Shown one piece after another: positions 1-10,710 of a DNA stretch of 64,000 nucleotides. A model generated the notes under the pieces. The model saw only the letters and a program-made list of their open reading frames with translations. It ran no database searches and was not told where the DNA came from. The stretch spans positions 200,121 to 264,120 of the forward strand of contig RHPI01001202.1 in the NCBI GenBank assembly GCA_009103225.1, written 5' to 3'. Made by a program: the position numbers and the translations under genes. Every line of letters starts with the position of its first letter. Within the stretch, counting starts at the first letter, position 1. This DNA is from Chlorokybus atmophyticus (taxonomy: Eukaryota > Streptophyta > Chlorokybophyceae > Chlorokybales > Chlorokybaceae).

Positions 1-3000
1 CATGGCCATCAATGAGGGGCCCTTTCTGAAGGGCTTTTAGGGTCTTTACCGGCGCGCACATACTGCGCGCCTGCTGAAAAGGGTAGTCGATGAATCACCC
101 TTCCTCACTGATGAGCACTTTTTGTTCTGAGCAGTGCACTGATAACGGTGTGCAGTGTTGGCCGTTTAATTGATAGGCAGTCACGTCAAGGCGCGCGCGG
201 TTGTGTGACAACAAGTCGCTCTACCAGTTGCTACGCCGTTTCCAGCTAGTCTGGTGCGCGGCTATGGCATGATGGGTGAGCTCCCTAGACCGGCCGCATG
301 AAAACAACACCAATACATTGCATATGTGCTGGATACGATCCCGCAAGATACCTTGGCCGCGATCGTAGCACATCAGATTCTGTACTTTGGCCGGTATGCT
401 GCGGGGGTCATTGAATGCATTGAGTGAGACGACGCGTTGGTCGTACAACTCTCTTGATGTCATTATGTAAATGTACGCGCAAAGCCAAGCAGCATGAAAA
501 CACTGTTGTGAGCAGTAGCGGTAATGGCATTATTGGCATCGCTAGTGTGTGGCAACATGTGCACAACACGGGTCCTAATGCGCCGTCATTCCTACATCAG
601 GCCGGCGCCTTGCCTACAGCATTTGCCAATCGCCAAGATGTCATATATGTTGTGCTTATGTACGTACAATGCCAACCCATTATTCACACGCAACTGCATG
701 CTAACCTTCCTGTGTGCGATGCGTGCATGCACACGTGCAACTATGTGCATTTACGTACTAAGCAATGCATTTCTGTCACACAGGTAGAGTAGCACAGCGC
801 TCTGTACACACACACAGCAAGTACATATGTATATAGGCTGTTGTCACACACATGCATGACGCATGTGCTCATACAAATGGTAAATCTGTGAGCATGCGCA
901 TGTGCAAGTATATGTGCATGCGTATGTGCGAGTATGTGTGCATGCATATGTGCATGTGCCCATGTCAATCTACACATCTGTAAGTGATGTGTCAAGATGT
1001 TTGCACCTATGCATCAGCATTTGCGCGTGCATATGAACGCACGCGCACAACCCAATCGTGACAATCCGCTTCCAACATGCACCGCACATGAGCATGAGAG
1101 GTCACAAACGAAAGGTCATCAATGTGTATGAACAGTAATGTTGTCACTACTACTCACTCTACCTACACTTATGCACACCTACAGTACTGCTACTCACAGT
1201 GTCTACTCCTACCTACACCTGCATAGACGAGTTCTACTTACGACCTGCACACCCACTATTACTACACCCACCACCTCCTCCTAGACAACAGGTGAGCACC
1301 AACACTCCTGCGTACACGAATGCAAGCATACCCACATGCCTGCGTGAGTGCGCGTGCGTGTTCAGTAAGTCAGTCAGTCAGTCAGTCATTGCGTGTGCGC
1401 GTGCGTGCGCCCGTGCACACAACTTGGCTGCCTGCATGCGCGCGCGCGCCCGTGCATGTAGGCAGAGTGTGTGTGTGTATGTGTGTGTGTGTGCGTGCGC
1501 GTGCGCGTGTCAACAAACTGAAACACACGCACCTGGCCTGGTTGACGCCACTGCCTTCTAGTTCACATGGCCTGGCTGCCAGGGACTGCAGCAGGGAAGT
1601 GATGGAGGGGCAAGGAAGACGTACTCAAAGCATTGTCCCACTGTCTGGCCTGCCTGACGCTGCCTGCCGTGGCGTCATCACCGTGATTGCAGCAGGACGG
1701 TGGCATGGCAGCCCTGGTGGCCTGCTTGGTGGTCTGCACCTGACCGGGCAAGAGGGTGAGGGGCAGCGGCAGCAGCAGTCAGCACACATCACCTATCAGC
1801 ATTCCAGAGCAGTAGCCAACACACACTTCCACACACGAACACATCAACCCCAACACAACAATACATCAACAATCACGCACTTGCGCATGCACTTGCACTG
1901 ACTGCACACACAACAACGCACGCACACGCGCGCGCATTGACTGACTGCATTTGCAAACACCAATGCATAGATTCTTACACACACGCATGCGCGCACGCAC
2001 CGAGTGGCTGAACACGTACGGTGACCTACGTGCTGTTGGTGACTGACTGAACACACGTAACAACATGCACAATTACAGTCAAACGCACAATGACTTAGAC
2101 ACATGCACAACCTCACGCATTCACACCCAAACATGCAGGCAATCACTGGCTGCTCAAGTGTGCATGCACACAAATTACTCACAACCTACCAACCTGGCGG
2201 GTGTGAGTCAGGGGGTTGGGCGTGCTGCGGCTGCGATCCTGCCGCTTGCAGGGGGCACCGCTGTGTGCCAAGGCGATGAGAAGCATGCAGGCGTCGTGCT
2301 TGAGGGGATTGGGGGCCAGCGTGCAAGCCAGAACAAACGAACATACATTACACACGATACAATAACCCACCTAGCGGCTGCAGGAAGTGCCGTCAGCGCA
2401 GGGGAGCGAAGGGTGATGCTGACGCCGCTTTTTGCCTGCTGCTAGGACGGGCCGCCGCCGCCTGCATGAGGCGGTGAGAAGACCGCCGGGGGCGTGCAGG
2501 CAGGCACACATTGTAGATGATCATAGATATTACAACAACAACGCAGCAGCACCACCTGCCGCTGAGATGGTCCGCCGATGCTGCTGCTGCGTACCTGTCG
2601 CTGGCAGGCTTCTCCTCCCCCTCCTCCTCCTCCTCCTCCGCCACGGCCGCAGTGCATCGCTGCATGCGGCCTGCTGTGCTATTATTTCCCCAAACGGCAC
2701 AAAATTCCAGCAGGCCGCGAGCCTTGGTGGAACACTTTTCAGGATCGCAAAGCGGGCCCATCGTGCCGTTGAAACGTGCGCATGCATGGCACGGATGATA
2801 ATTGAGTCACTGTTTGGAGAGACGCGCGTTTTCAAATCTTCATGAGCGTGGTTGATCGCAGGCAACGACGCGTCACAGGTTGGACCATACCACTGGTGCC
2901 ATCACTGCATCGCGCGGCAATAGTGGTAGCCCAAGCATTCCAAACTGCATCTGCACTCCAACGAAACCGCACACACGGGGGTGTTTTTTCACGTAGTAGT

Positions 3001-3812
3001 AGGATAACACTACAAACACCACATAACATACCATGGTATGCGAACTTTGGGAATCACAAGTTACAAAATACGCGAAAACTGCGACTAATGCTGCATCAAT
3101 ATTCATCCACATGCACGGTTAAAGGCAAACAAGATTGTTCGCGTGTAAAGGAATATTTCTTAAGGTATTACACATGCATTAGTTATTGCTGTGATGGTTG
3201 CTAGTTAGCTAAATGCTTACATATACTTGCGTATGCATGGTTCCTTGCATTTATTGTACACGCATGCGCGCGTGCATATGCACACTTGACTTGCCACACC
3301 AGTTTGTATCGTGTGCATCGGATTGACGTGCGACGTTGGTAGCAAGATCTCCCGTTATTTGAGCATGGAAGAGATCTTGACCTTGTCGCAACATTGCAAG
3401 ACATATTCGTTGCCTTCGCATCATGCATTATCATACACAGGTAAGATGAGATATTATACATAAATAATGATAGCGATTAGAATACCATCTCAACAACATT
3501 CATCATTAAGTGTGGTGTTACCCAGCACGCATGCTTACAGAATCGCATCACGAACTTATTATTAACCATCACTATGACATGACATGGCATTGGCCGCAGG
3601 CAGCCGACACTGTTTGGGTCCATCTGCTGAAGATATCGACCTTGTACTCAAATGTGGCATTGCTTGTTGCTGAGACACTCGTGCAACTTGTGACCATGTG
3701 GCATGCATGTGGTAGACACAGTCATATGGCAGGTACTACACTCACGAGCCTTGGCATGCATAACCAATGGGGGAAGGTAGATAGCTAGTAGCGTTTATGG
3801 CTGCGTAGATGC
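1..3812. other. TG/CA-rich gene-poor DNA
   Basis: No protein family or RNA gene was recognised here. The stretch is rich in alternating TG/CA and TGCA-type words, with a short CAGT tetranucleotide run at about 1366-1388 and a TG tract at about 1467-1492. Open frames are short, overlap on both strands and are dominated by Cys, His, Val and Thr, as expected of translated dinucleotide repeats. Frames around 1600-1750 and 2200-2850 are more GC-rich and could hold exons, but no domain was seen and no exon chain could be built. Confidence 0.5.
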
Positions 3813-4336
3813 TGTAACGGGAGCAATAACAATATGGGTATTATTGCTACCTAAATAACACATTGTGTATAAATAAGTATTTAAATATGCTTATTTATAC
3901 CTCGTTTCTACGGTTCCTCGCTTATTAAAGGCTATGATGCTTTATCATAGCTTAAATAAGTCCCAATGGGTGTTGAACCGCTTACTCAAGCCCATTTAGT
4001 GTCATTTGATAAAATGTGATTACTATCTCGTTAGGTACCTGACGATAGGTACCTTTCAATAGGTACCTTATCGATAGGTACCTTATCTGAGCTGTGATTG
4101 GCTCACACTCAACGTTTTAACTACCCAATCTGTAGGGTCAATGTTTAGTTGTGAGTTAATTATTGAGAGATATATTTGATATACTCTTGATATATAAGGT
4201 CACATTAACATGATGTGACCTCACTTTCAGTTCTCTGCTCAGTGGCGGCCACGCCGCTGAAAGGCTTGTCATAGGCGGTGTGGGTGTTGGGGTAGAGGAT
4301 TGAAGGGGCATCATTTGCGACGGTGGTGCTGTTACA
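3813..4336 (+). repeat. 5' LTR of the Ty3/gypsy element
   Basis: The left LTR is 524 bases, bounded by TGTAAC and GTTACA (a 6-bp terminal inverted repeat). It contains four spaced copies of a GATAGGTACCTT-like motif at about 4034-4085 and a TATA-like element (TATATAAGG) near 4190, which would fit a promoter driving rightward transcription. Alignment by eye to the right LTR shows scattered substitutions and small indels, so the insertion is not recent. Confidence 0.93.
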
Positions 4337-4337
4337 T

Positions 4338-4355
4338 CGGTATCCAGGAGCTGGG
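4338..4355 (+). promoter_or_regulatory. Candidate primer-binding site
   Basis: Directly after the 5' LTR comes CGGTATCCAGGAGC, close to the TGGTATCAGAGC type used by many plant retrotransposons primed with initiator tRNA-Met, but with two extra bases. The position is right and the match is imperfect. Confidence 0.45.
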
Positions 4356-5099
4356 GGGTGACGTGGGTACTTATAGGGGGCGGCGACCTGCTCTCGGCCA
4401 ATCAGAAGGCGGTGGCGGCGGCCTCCTCCTATTTGTCCACGCAGCCCAAGCTTTAAGTTAGCTTCCCTGCGCTACCTCAACGTTGAAGCCACCCATCAAA
4501 GAGGCGGCCTCTTCACGTGTGAGGTACCATCACACACGTCGGTGACTTGCCTGCTTGCCAGCTGCTTGCCAGCTGCACGTGTGTATTTTCATGCTCATCA
4601 TTCAGTGACTTGCCATTGCATGAGTGCGGCTTGCTAGTGTGCCATCACTGCTTGTCACACTTAGTGCACTATCATTGCTTACAGTGATTGCCTGTCATTA
4701 CATGCGGTAATTGCTTGGTATTGTGCTTGCCAGTGCATTTTTTTTTGTCACTGTACGGCTTGCCTGTTGCATGCCTGTGACGTACCTGTGACCTGCCAGC
4801 TGCTTTTCTGGGTCGCTCGACCTGGGTCCGCAAGTTCCGAACCAAGTCGATTTCAAACCCTCCCCCTCTGCTTCGGCCTGGAGATTGGGACTTAGTTGAG
4901 GACAATACGGAGTTAGTACAAACTGGTTCCATTAAGACTTGTTCTGTTTGGTGGCACTCCAAATCCAACCTTTCTTGTTTTGGGACTTGTTTGGACACTG
5001 TCTGGGACTTTTACAACTTTGGGTCATTTTTAACCTCTCGTTGCACCTGGTCCATTGGTGAGGTTCTCACCATTCCATTTTGCCTGTTTTGCAAACAAA

Positions 5100-6285
5100 T
5101 GGAAGAGAACTCGGTGCCCACCTTAAGGGGGGAAAGCTCGCAAAAAGAGCAATTATCCCGTGAGGAGGAGTTTCCATCCATGGAGGATATTTCCAACCCG
5201 GATGATGCACCTAATGAGTCTCATGCTGCTAAGGATGTGAATTCCTTGGTGGAACCAAAGGGGCCACCACCACCACCATCATTCGTGCAGCATGAAATTT
5301 CTATTCGCTTGACAAAACAGGAGTTGATAGACCACTTTTTTGGCACCTATGATGAGGAGCCTCGTGAGGCAATTGTCTCGCTCGTCAACTTCCTCTTTCA
5401 TGTGGCGGAAAAGATCTCAAAGCTCACCACCTTTATGGGGTGAGATTGGGAGGGATCCATGGGTGAAGGCAAACGTGTTCTAAACATGATCGAGCGCCTT
5501 TAACGCTCTGACAGTGGTTCACCTGATCAGGCGCTCGCTCGATCTGCCGAGTTTGTTCTCAACAAACAAGCGGCAATTTTTGACTGACTCGTGAACTTGA
5601 GACACTATGTCAACTCCCTTCACATTTTTGAGGAGGGGATGTTGCGTGTAGCTGAGTTGCTGATCCCAAACGATGCTCTGGCAGAATGGTACGCCGTAAG
5701 CAAAGTGATACGAACCTCGGGCGGGAAGTAAATCAGTTGTGCTCTTTCATGGAGCAGCGCTATGGTGGCGCAGATTTTGCCAAGGTTGCTCGCAACCAGC
5801 TGCACAATCTGCGTCACAACGGGCGTCTTGTTCAGCAGTATACCCAGGACTTCCAGTCTTTGTCAGCAAGATCAATGCTGGCAAACTACCCATCAGTGAT
5901 GCTAATCAGCTGGATATGTTCAGGCGTGGCTTGCACACAGATCTCGTGCAGCATGTGGCCGTCAACCCCGCGAGTTTGCAAGAGTGGGCCTCGACGGATT
6001 TGCCAATGCTGATGCAAATGGTTGCTGCTGTGGACAATGTGAAGCGCTCTCACGCAAACATGTGAAACAAAGCAAAAAAGGCAACCCCGGCTTCAGCGCA
6101 AAGCGTCCGGCCACTAACAACAAGCCTTTTTTGAAAAAGGCGAAAACATCTCAGCCTGCTGGCCTCTATAACGCGCCTAAATCCACCATCACTTGCAACT
6201 TCCGCAAGAAGTCAGGTCATGGAGAGGCCAAGTGCTATGCAAAGCAGAATGCACAGAAGTCCAAGCCGCAGAAGGACAAAAAATA
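5100..6285 (+). pseudogene. Broken Ty3/gypsy gag
   Basis: A degraded gag with at least three interruptions. The likely start is the ATG at 5100 (MEENSVPTLRG), open to 5443. After a stop-rich stretch the retrotransposon-gag core resumes at about 5700-6062 (FMEQRYGGADFAKVARNQ, then ANQLDMFRRGLHTDLV). A third segment, about 6060-6285, is lysine-rich and ends with a zinc-knuckle relic CNFRKKSGHGEAKC, in which the second cysteine of CX2CX4HX4C is replaced by arginine. The protein would be the capsid/nucleocapsid precursor. It is non-functional as read. Confidence 0.85.
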
Positions 6286-6394
6286 GGAATTGTCCGTGGT
6301 TGGTAGCTTAGTCGATCAAAACGGCATTAAAACTCTGTACTGTTCTTGATAAAGTTTCCTCTCTTTGTGATGAATCAGATGTATAGCTGTGCAC

Positions 6395-6605
6395 ATGGCG
6401 TTGCTACTTGGAGGTGTGGCGTTTTCATTGATTATTAATCACAAACCGCTCACATTCTTTCATACGCAACATAACCTGTCGAGGCGGCAAGCTAGGTGGA
6501 ATGAATTCATTTCTCGTTTTACTTTCACTTGAAGTGAATACCGTCCGGGTCGCACCAATGTGGCGGATCCACTAAGTCGTAGCCCTGCTCTTTTGGCACT
6601 TACGC
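6395..6605 (+). pseudogene. RNase H C-terminal remnant of the Ty3/gypsy polyprotein
   Basis: A frame reading INHKPLTFF then RRQARWNEFISRF, a stop, and YRPGRTNVADPLSR matches the end of a Ty3/gypsy RNase H domain (HKPL, QARW and NxVADxLSR motifs). The usual acidic residue before HKPL is Asn here. Upstream sequence back to the gag stop at 6285 is too short to hold protease or reverse transcriptase, so a large internal deletion lies between about 6290 and 6400. Confidence 0.85.
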
Positions 6606-6679
6606 GCTCTCGAAGTACGCGCAATGTGCAACAGCCTGTAGATCCTTTCCTAAAGGAAGTGTTCACAGGTTATAACTCA

Positions 6680-7606
6680 GATGATTGGTTTAGCAGTCAA
6701 ACCAACTTGCAACAGCTTACTGCTGTTAGCAATCTGTGGTATGAAGGGGAGCAGTTGGCAATTCCCAACACGGGCGACTTGCGTAAGCAATGCTTACATT
6801 CAGTGCATGACCCGCCATATGCTGGGCATCTGGGGAAACAAAACACTCAAAGCTGCGCAACAGTTATACTGGTGGCCATCAATGTCAGCTGATGTGGATC
6901 AATATGGTTGCACATGTGACGTGTGTCAACATAATAAGCCACTACGACAAAAGCAAGCGAGATTGCTGAAACCATTGGTAATTCCAGAACAAAAGTGGGC
7001 TAGTGTCAATATAGATTTGATTACTGACCTATCTGAAACAGCAGCCACATACATTGCTATTGTGGCTTTTGTCGACCGTTTGACCAAAATGGTGCATTTT
7101 GCCCCGTGTTGCACAACTGTGAGTGCACGGGACTTAGCACATTCATTTGTGTCCACGGTCTTTCGAGTTCACAGTGTACCGCGTGAGCTTATCACAGATT
7201 GTGATCCTCGGTTTGTCTCCAAGTTTTGGAGAGAAGTCTGTGAATTGTTGGGGGTAAAATAAAGCATGTCGACTGCTTTCCACCCGCAAACGGACGGTCA
7301 AATTGAGCGAGCAAATCAAATACTGAAAGAATAGTTCGCCACGATGTGGCTCCTAACCATGCCGATTGGGACAGGTACTTGCCAATGGCAGAGTTTGCTA
7401 TGAACAACGCGTGGCAGGAAAGTGTAAAGGAAACCCAATTTTTCTTGAATTATGGGATTCGCCCGAACACACCAGCGTCATTGCGTGTACCTCGCAATGC
7501 CCTGACTGTACCAGCGGCAAAGGAAAATGCCACTGATATGCAAGAATATTTGGCTCGAGCCAAGCTATGTCTGTCAGAAGCAGGACAGGCAAAAAGCTTA
7601 TGCTGA
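6680..7606 (+). pseudogene. Ty3/gypsy integrase, interrupted
   Basis: Integrase in three frames. The zinc-binding part shows HDPPYAGHLG and then CDVCQHNKP. The catalytic core follows: the first Asp in WASVNIDLI, the second in the TDCDPRF motif, and the Glu in QTDGQIERANQ, which lies after a TAA at about 7260. A further stop follows ANQILKE, then the C-terminal part (DWDRYLPMAEFAMNNAWQ to 7606). All three D,D,E positions are still visible, but no single frame spans them. Confidence 0.9.
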
Positions 7607-7759
7607 TACACATTGAAGAATGGCCACTTTCGATGTCGGCAATAAAGTTTTGCTTAACGCAAAGAACATAACCATCAACGTACGAGTGCTCGCAAGTTGC
7701 TGCCCCAATGGTTAGGTCCTTTCTTTATCACTGATAGAGCTGGTACGCACGTTTATTGA

Positions 7760-8056
7760 TTGCAATTGCCCCCAAGTGTGCGTATACACAACATGTTTCA
7801 TGTGAACTTGTTGAAATCTTACCGCTCAGACGGTAGAAGACAGCCTCCACCACCGCCACTTGAGGTGGACAGCGAGCTCGAATACGAGGTGGAAGCTATA
7901 TTGAACCATAAGCTAAATAATCGAGGACGCGTAACTCGCTATTTGGTGAAATGGAAAGGGTATGGCCCAGAACATAACAGTTGGGAGCCCGACAGGCATC
8001 TTACGCACTGCCGCGAGTTGCTTCGAGCTTATTGGGATTCACGTCCTGTCCCATAA
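7760..8056 (+). pseudogene. Integrase tail with chromodomain
   Basis: This open stretch begins with the integrase tail (IHNMFHVNLLKSYRSDG, the usual VFHVSLLK box) and ends with a well-preserved chromodomain at 7865-8045 (EYEVEAILNHK, YLVKWKGYGPEHNSWEP). The three aromatic cage positions (Tyr, Trp, Trp) are present. In chromoviruses this domain targets insertion to histone-marked chromatin. It closes with a stop at 8054-8056, about 130 bases before the polypurine tract. It is intact by itself but lacks its own start. Confidence 0.92.
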
Positions 8057-8187
8057 ACCGTGGGCTTGGTTTTATGACAGACTGGCAGTGCAGTTTCATT
8101 ACCACCCTGTCGTTTCCTGCTATCTCACTGATTACAACTCGAAATTAAGCCTGATCAACTTGAGTTCAACGAGGACGTTGAAAACTT

Positions 8188-8200
8188 AAGTGGGGGGGAA
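8188..8200 (+). promoter_or_regulatory. Polypurine tract
   Basis: AAGTGGGGGGGAA sits immediately before the TG of the 3' LTR, as expected for the plus-strand primer. Confidence 0.85.
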
Positions 8201-8728
8201 TGTATCGGGAGCAATAATAATAGGGGTATTATTGCTACCTAAATAACACATTATGTATGAATAAGTATTTAAATATGCTTATTTATACATCTTTTCTACG
8301 GTTCCTCGCTTATTGAAGGCTATAATGCTTTATCATAGCTTAAATAAGTCCAAATGGGTGTAGATACGCTTACTCAAGCCAATTTGGTGTCACATTTGAT
8401 AAAATGTGATCACTATCTCGTTAGGTACTTTACGATAGGTATCTATCGATAGGTACCTCATCAATAGGTACCTTATCTGAGCTGTGATTGGCTCATGCTG
8501 GATTTCCTAACTACCCTATTTGTAGGGTCGATGTATAGTTGTGAGTTAATTATCGAGAGGTATGTATTTGATATACTCTTGATATAAAAGGTCACATCAA
8601 ACTGATGTGACCTCACTTTCAGTTCTCTGCTCAGTGGCGGCCACGCCGCTGAAAGGCTTGTCATAGGCGGTGTGGGTGTTGGGGTAGAGAATTGAAGGGG
8701 CATCACCGGCGACGGTGGTGCTGTTACA
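8201..8728 (+). repeat. 3' LTR of the Ty3/gypsy element
   Basis: The right LTR is 528 bases, from TGTATCGGGAGC to GTTACA. It diverges from the 5' copy by scattered changes, including in the GGTACC-type motifs (about 8420-8475) and the TATA region. Confidence 0.93.
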
Positions 8729-10710
8729 GCATAGATGCAGCACAAAAGTGTGAAGCTCGATGGTCTTGAAGGTGTATGTACAAACAATACGAAACGGAAA
8801 TGTACATGCATAGTGGCGCACAAGGTCAGCCCTTGGTGGTGTGGCGTTGCAGCCAAACTGCTGGACGCATGCTGTGCAATCGGAGCAAAGAGGTGCTGAA
8901 TGAGACTGCGGACCAGCAGCTGTGCAAAATGTCATTGCCCGACTGTGTGTACAAAAGATGGAGTGCTGATAAGTGCGTATGCAGCCACCATGGGCGGAGC
9001 AGACATAAGCGTCACTACAACACGTGGTCACCTATGATTATCACCTCTTGACAAGCTCCACAGCACGCCACACTGCCCAGCTGCCACACTTGTACCTGTT
9101 GTACAAGCTGCACAAAAGCCCGCCCAAGCCACGCTTCATAGCAGCAACATATGAGACATCGTTGTCAGACGCAAGTATCTGGTTGGCTAGAGCGTATCAA
9201 TGCAGACAACCAGTATGGCATGAGTTGTGGGCGGAGGTGGTGGCACTGCCAGGGATTACGCACATGACGAAGTGACGTGTACATCAAATGCAGGACATGC
9301 ATGCGCATGCACAACGTGTAGTCCAGTCAGCACGCAGCAACACATGCAAGGTGTCGTACAGGTGTATGTGTACTGTACACCACTAAAGCTGCTGTACATG
9401 ACAGTGGTGAAGAAACTGCAGCAACAGATTCTGCCTGTACGCAAGGACTGAAGGACGTGACACATGCATGGGGAGCAGGCTGCTGGTAGTGCAGCTTGCC
9501 CATGCTACGACAACGACAGGCCAAACCCACCACCTAACCCCACTGGCAGCGCCTAACCGGCACATACAACAGCTGCTAGTGCGACAGCACCGCTACCGAC
9601 AGGGCGGGGCGCAAGGGCCGGGCACAGGGGAGGGGCAGAGGGGGCCTCAGCCAGGGTTACAATATACAGAGCTGCGTGGGAATGGCGGGAGTGAGGCTGT
9701 GGGTGAAGGAGAACGGGAGAGGGGGAGTGGGAGTCCGTCGGCTGCTCATGCTCCTGGCTGCTGCAAAGAACTGCAAGACTAACTGACTGCACACACGTGC
9801 AGCCCTCTGGGCAGGTCGTCTGAGCCGAGCACGCAGCGGTGCTCTGCTGACGTTCACACTACAACCCTTGCAAGCCGTTACAGCAAGGGCACAGGGAGAG
9901 GAGGGAGCGGAGGAAGGAGGAGGGTGGCGGAGAGAGAGGAAGAGAGAGGACTCCTCGGAGGGGGAGTCCTTCTGCTGTCTGCTGCTGCCTCGCCTGAAGC
10001 TGTGCCGCTAGCTAACGTGTTTGGGCGCCTTGTGTACAGGTATTGAGCAAATGCATGCATGTATGTCTGATGGGGGTTGAAGGCAGTAGTTACAATAGTT
10101 ACGTGTGGCTAGTGTAGGTAGACCCCGGTGGTAAATAATCATTGCATGATGATGAGCTTGGTGAACAAGGCGTGTGTCATGCATGTTGCATGCATCATGA
10201 TCACTTGCATTTTCTGTACACAGTGTTGGAGCGTGCTGATGCGCAGTATGGACTGCCCTATGCCATGTGACTGCGAGTTTGCTTGAATGCGCGTTATGTC
10301 TCTTGCATCTTCGCACCTGCGTGAAACATTGGCCATGGACTCTTTCGTACCTGTCTTGAATGATTTGCTAGCATATCATCAGCTGAAACAATAACAGCCA
10401 CCCTTTCAAGCTTCTAGCATGCACAACTTGTGCGGCTGTACTTTGCATTTGTAAAGACACTATTCCGTATGTACGAGCAATAGTGCGATGCAGTGTCTAC
10501 ACGCTCACTATTCAGCGGCACACATGCTCCCACAACTTCACAGTCACACCCTGTCACACCCTCACCACGCCCACGCTCTCACACTCACCCACGCATGCCC
10601 ATGCACTAGTACACTACGCTAGGCGGAGTGCTGATACGTGCTGTCAACAATTCCAGATGACAATGACTAAGCATGGTGCGTGTCACATATTCATTGCTAT
10701 GACGGACGTA
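8729..10710. other. Spacer with repeat fragments
   Basis: Between the retrotransposon and the bilin reductase gene. It contains the Penelope-like fragment listed separately, a purine-rich G-run tract at about 9890-9970, and at 10040-10230 a segment partly similar to 15395-15560. No other coding evidence was seen. Confidence 0.5.
9030..9275 (+). pseudogene. Penelope-like reverse transcriptase fragment
   Basis: One frame reads LPHLYLLYKLHKSPPKPRF then IAATYETSLSDASIWLARA and HELWAEVV. The Y-x-L-x-KLHK-x-P-x-x-RFIAA block is the early reverse-transcriptase motif typical of Penelope-like elements, with a downstream Ser-rich stretch. The fragment ends at about 9275 with no catalytic YxDD box. It is a short relic. 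A non-LTR (LINE) origin is a less likely alternative. Confidence 0.55.

Larger units (their letters stand above)
3813..8728 (+). mobile_element. Decayed Ty3/gypsy chromovirus with two LTRs
   Basis: A complete-looking LTR retrotransposon unit of about 4.9 kb. It has two similar LTRs (3813-4336 and 8201-8728) that start TGTA and end TTACA, a candidate primer-binding site just inside the 5' LTR, and a polypurine tract directly before the 3' LTR. In order it carries remnants of gag, the end of RNase H, integrase and a chromodomain, all with stops or frameshifts. Protease, reverse transcriptase and most of RNase H are missing, because only about 110 bases separate the gag stop from the RNase H C-terminus. 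The order IN-chromodomain places it among Ty3/gypsy chromoviruses. It cannot be autonomous. The flanks carry a 9/10-matching direct repeat that may be the target duplication. Confidence 0.93.

Noticed and set aside
1366-1388. Short tandem CAGT run as a possible CRISPR-like array
   Set aside because: It is a plain tetranucleotide microsatellite; no spaced repeats of CRISPR type occur anywhere in this eukaryotic window.
741-2072. Cys/His/Arg-rich open frames
   Set aside because: They derive from alternating CA/TG/CG words, and their composition matches translated simple repeat.
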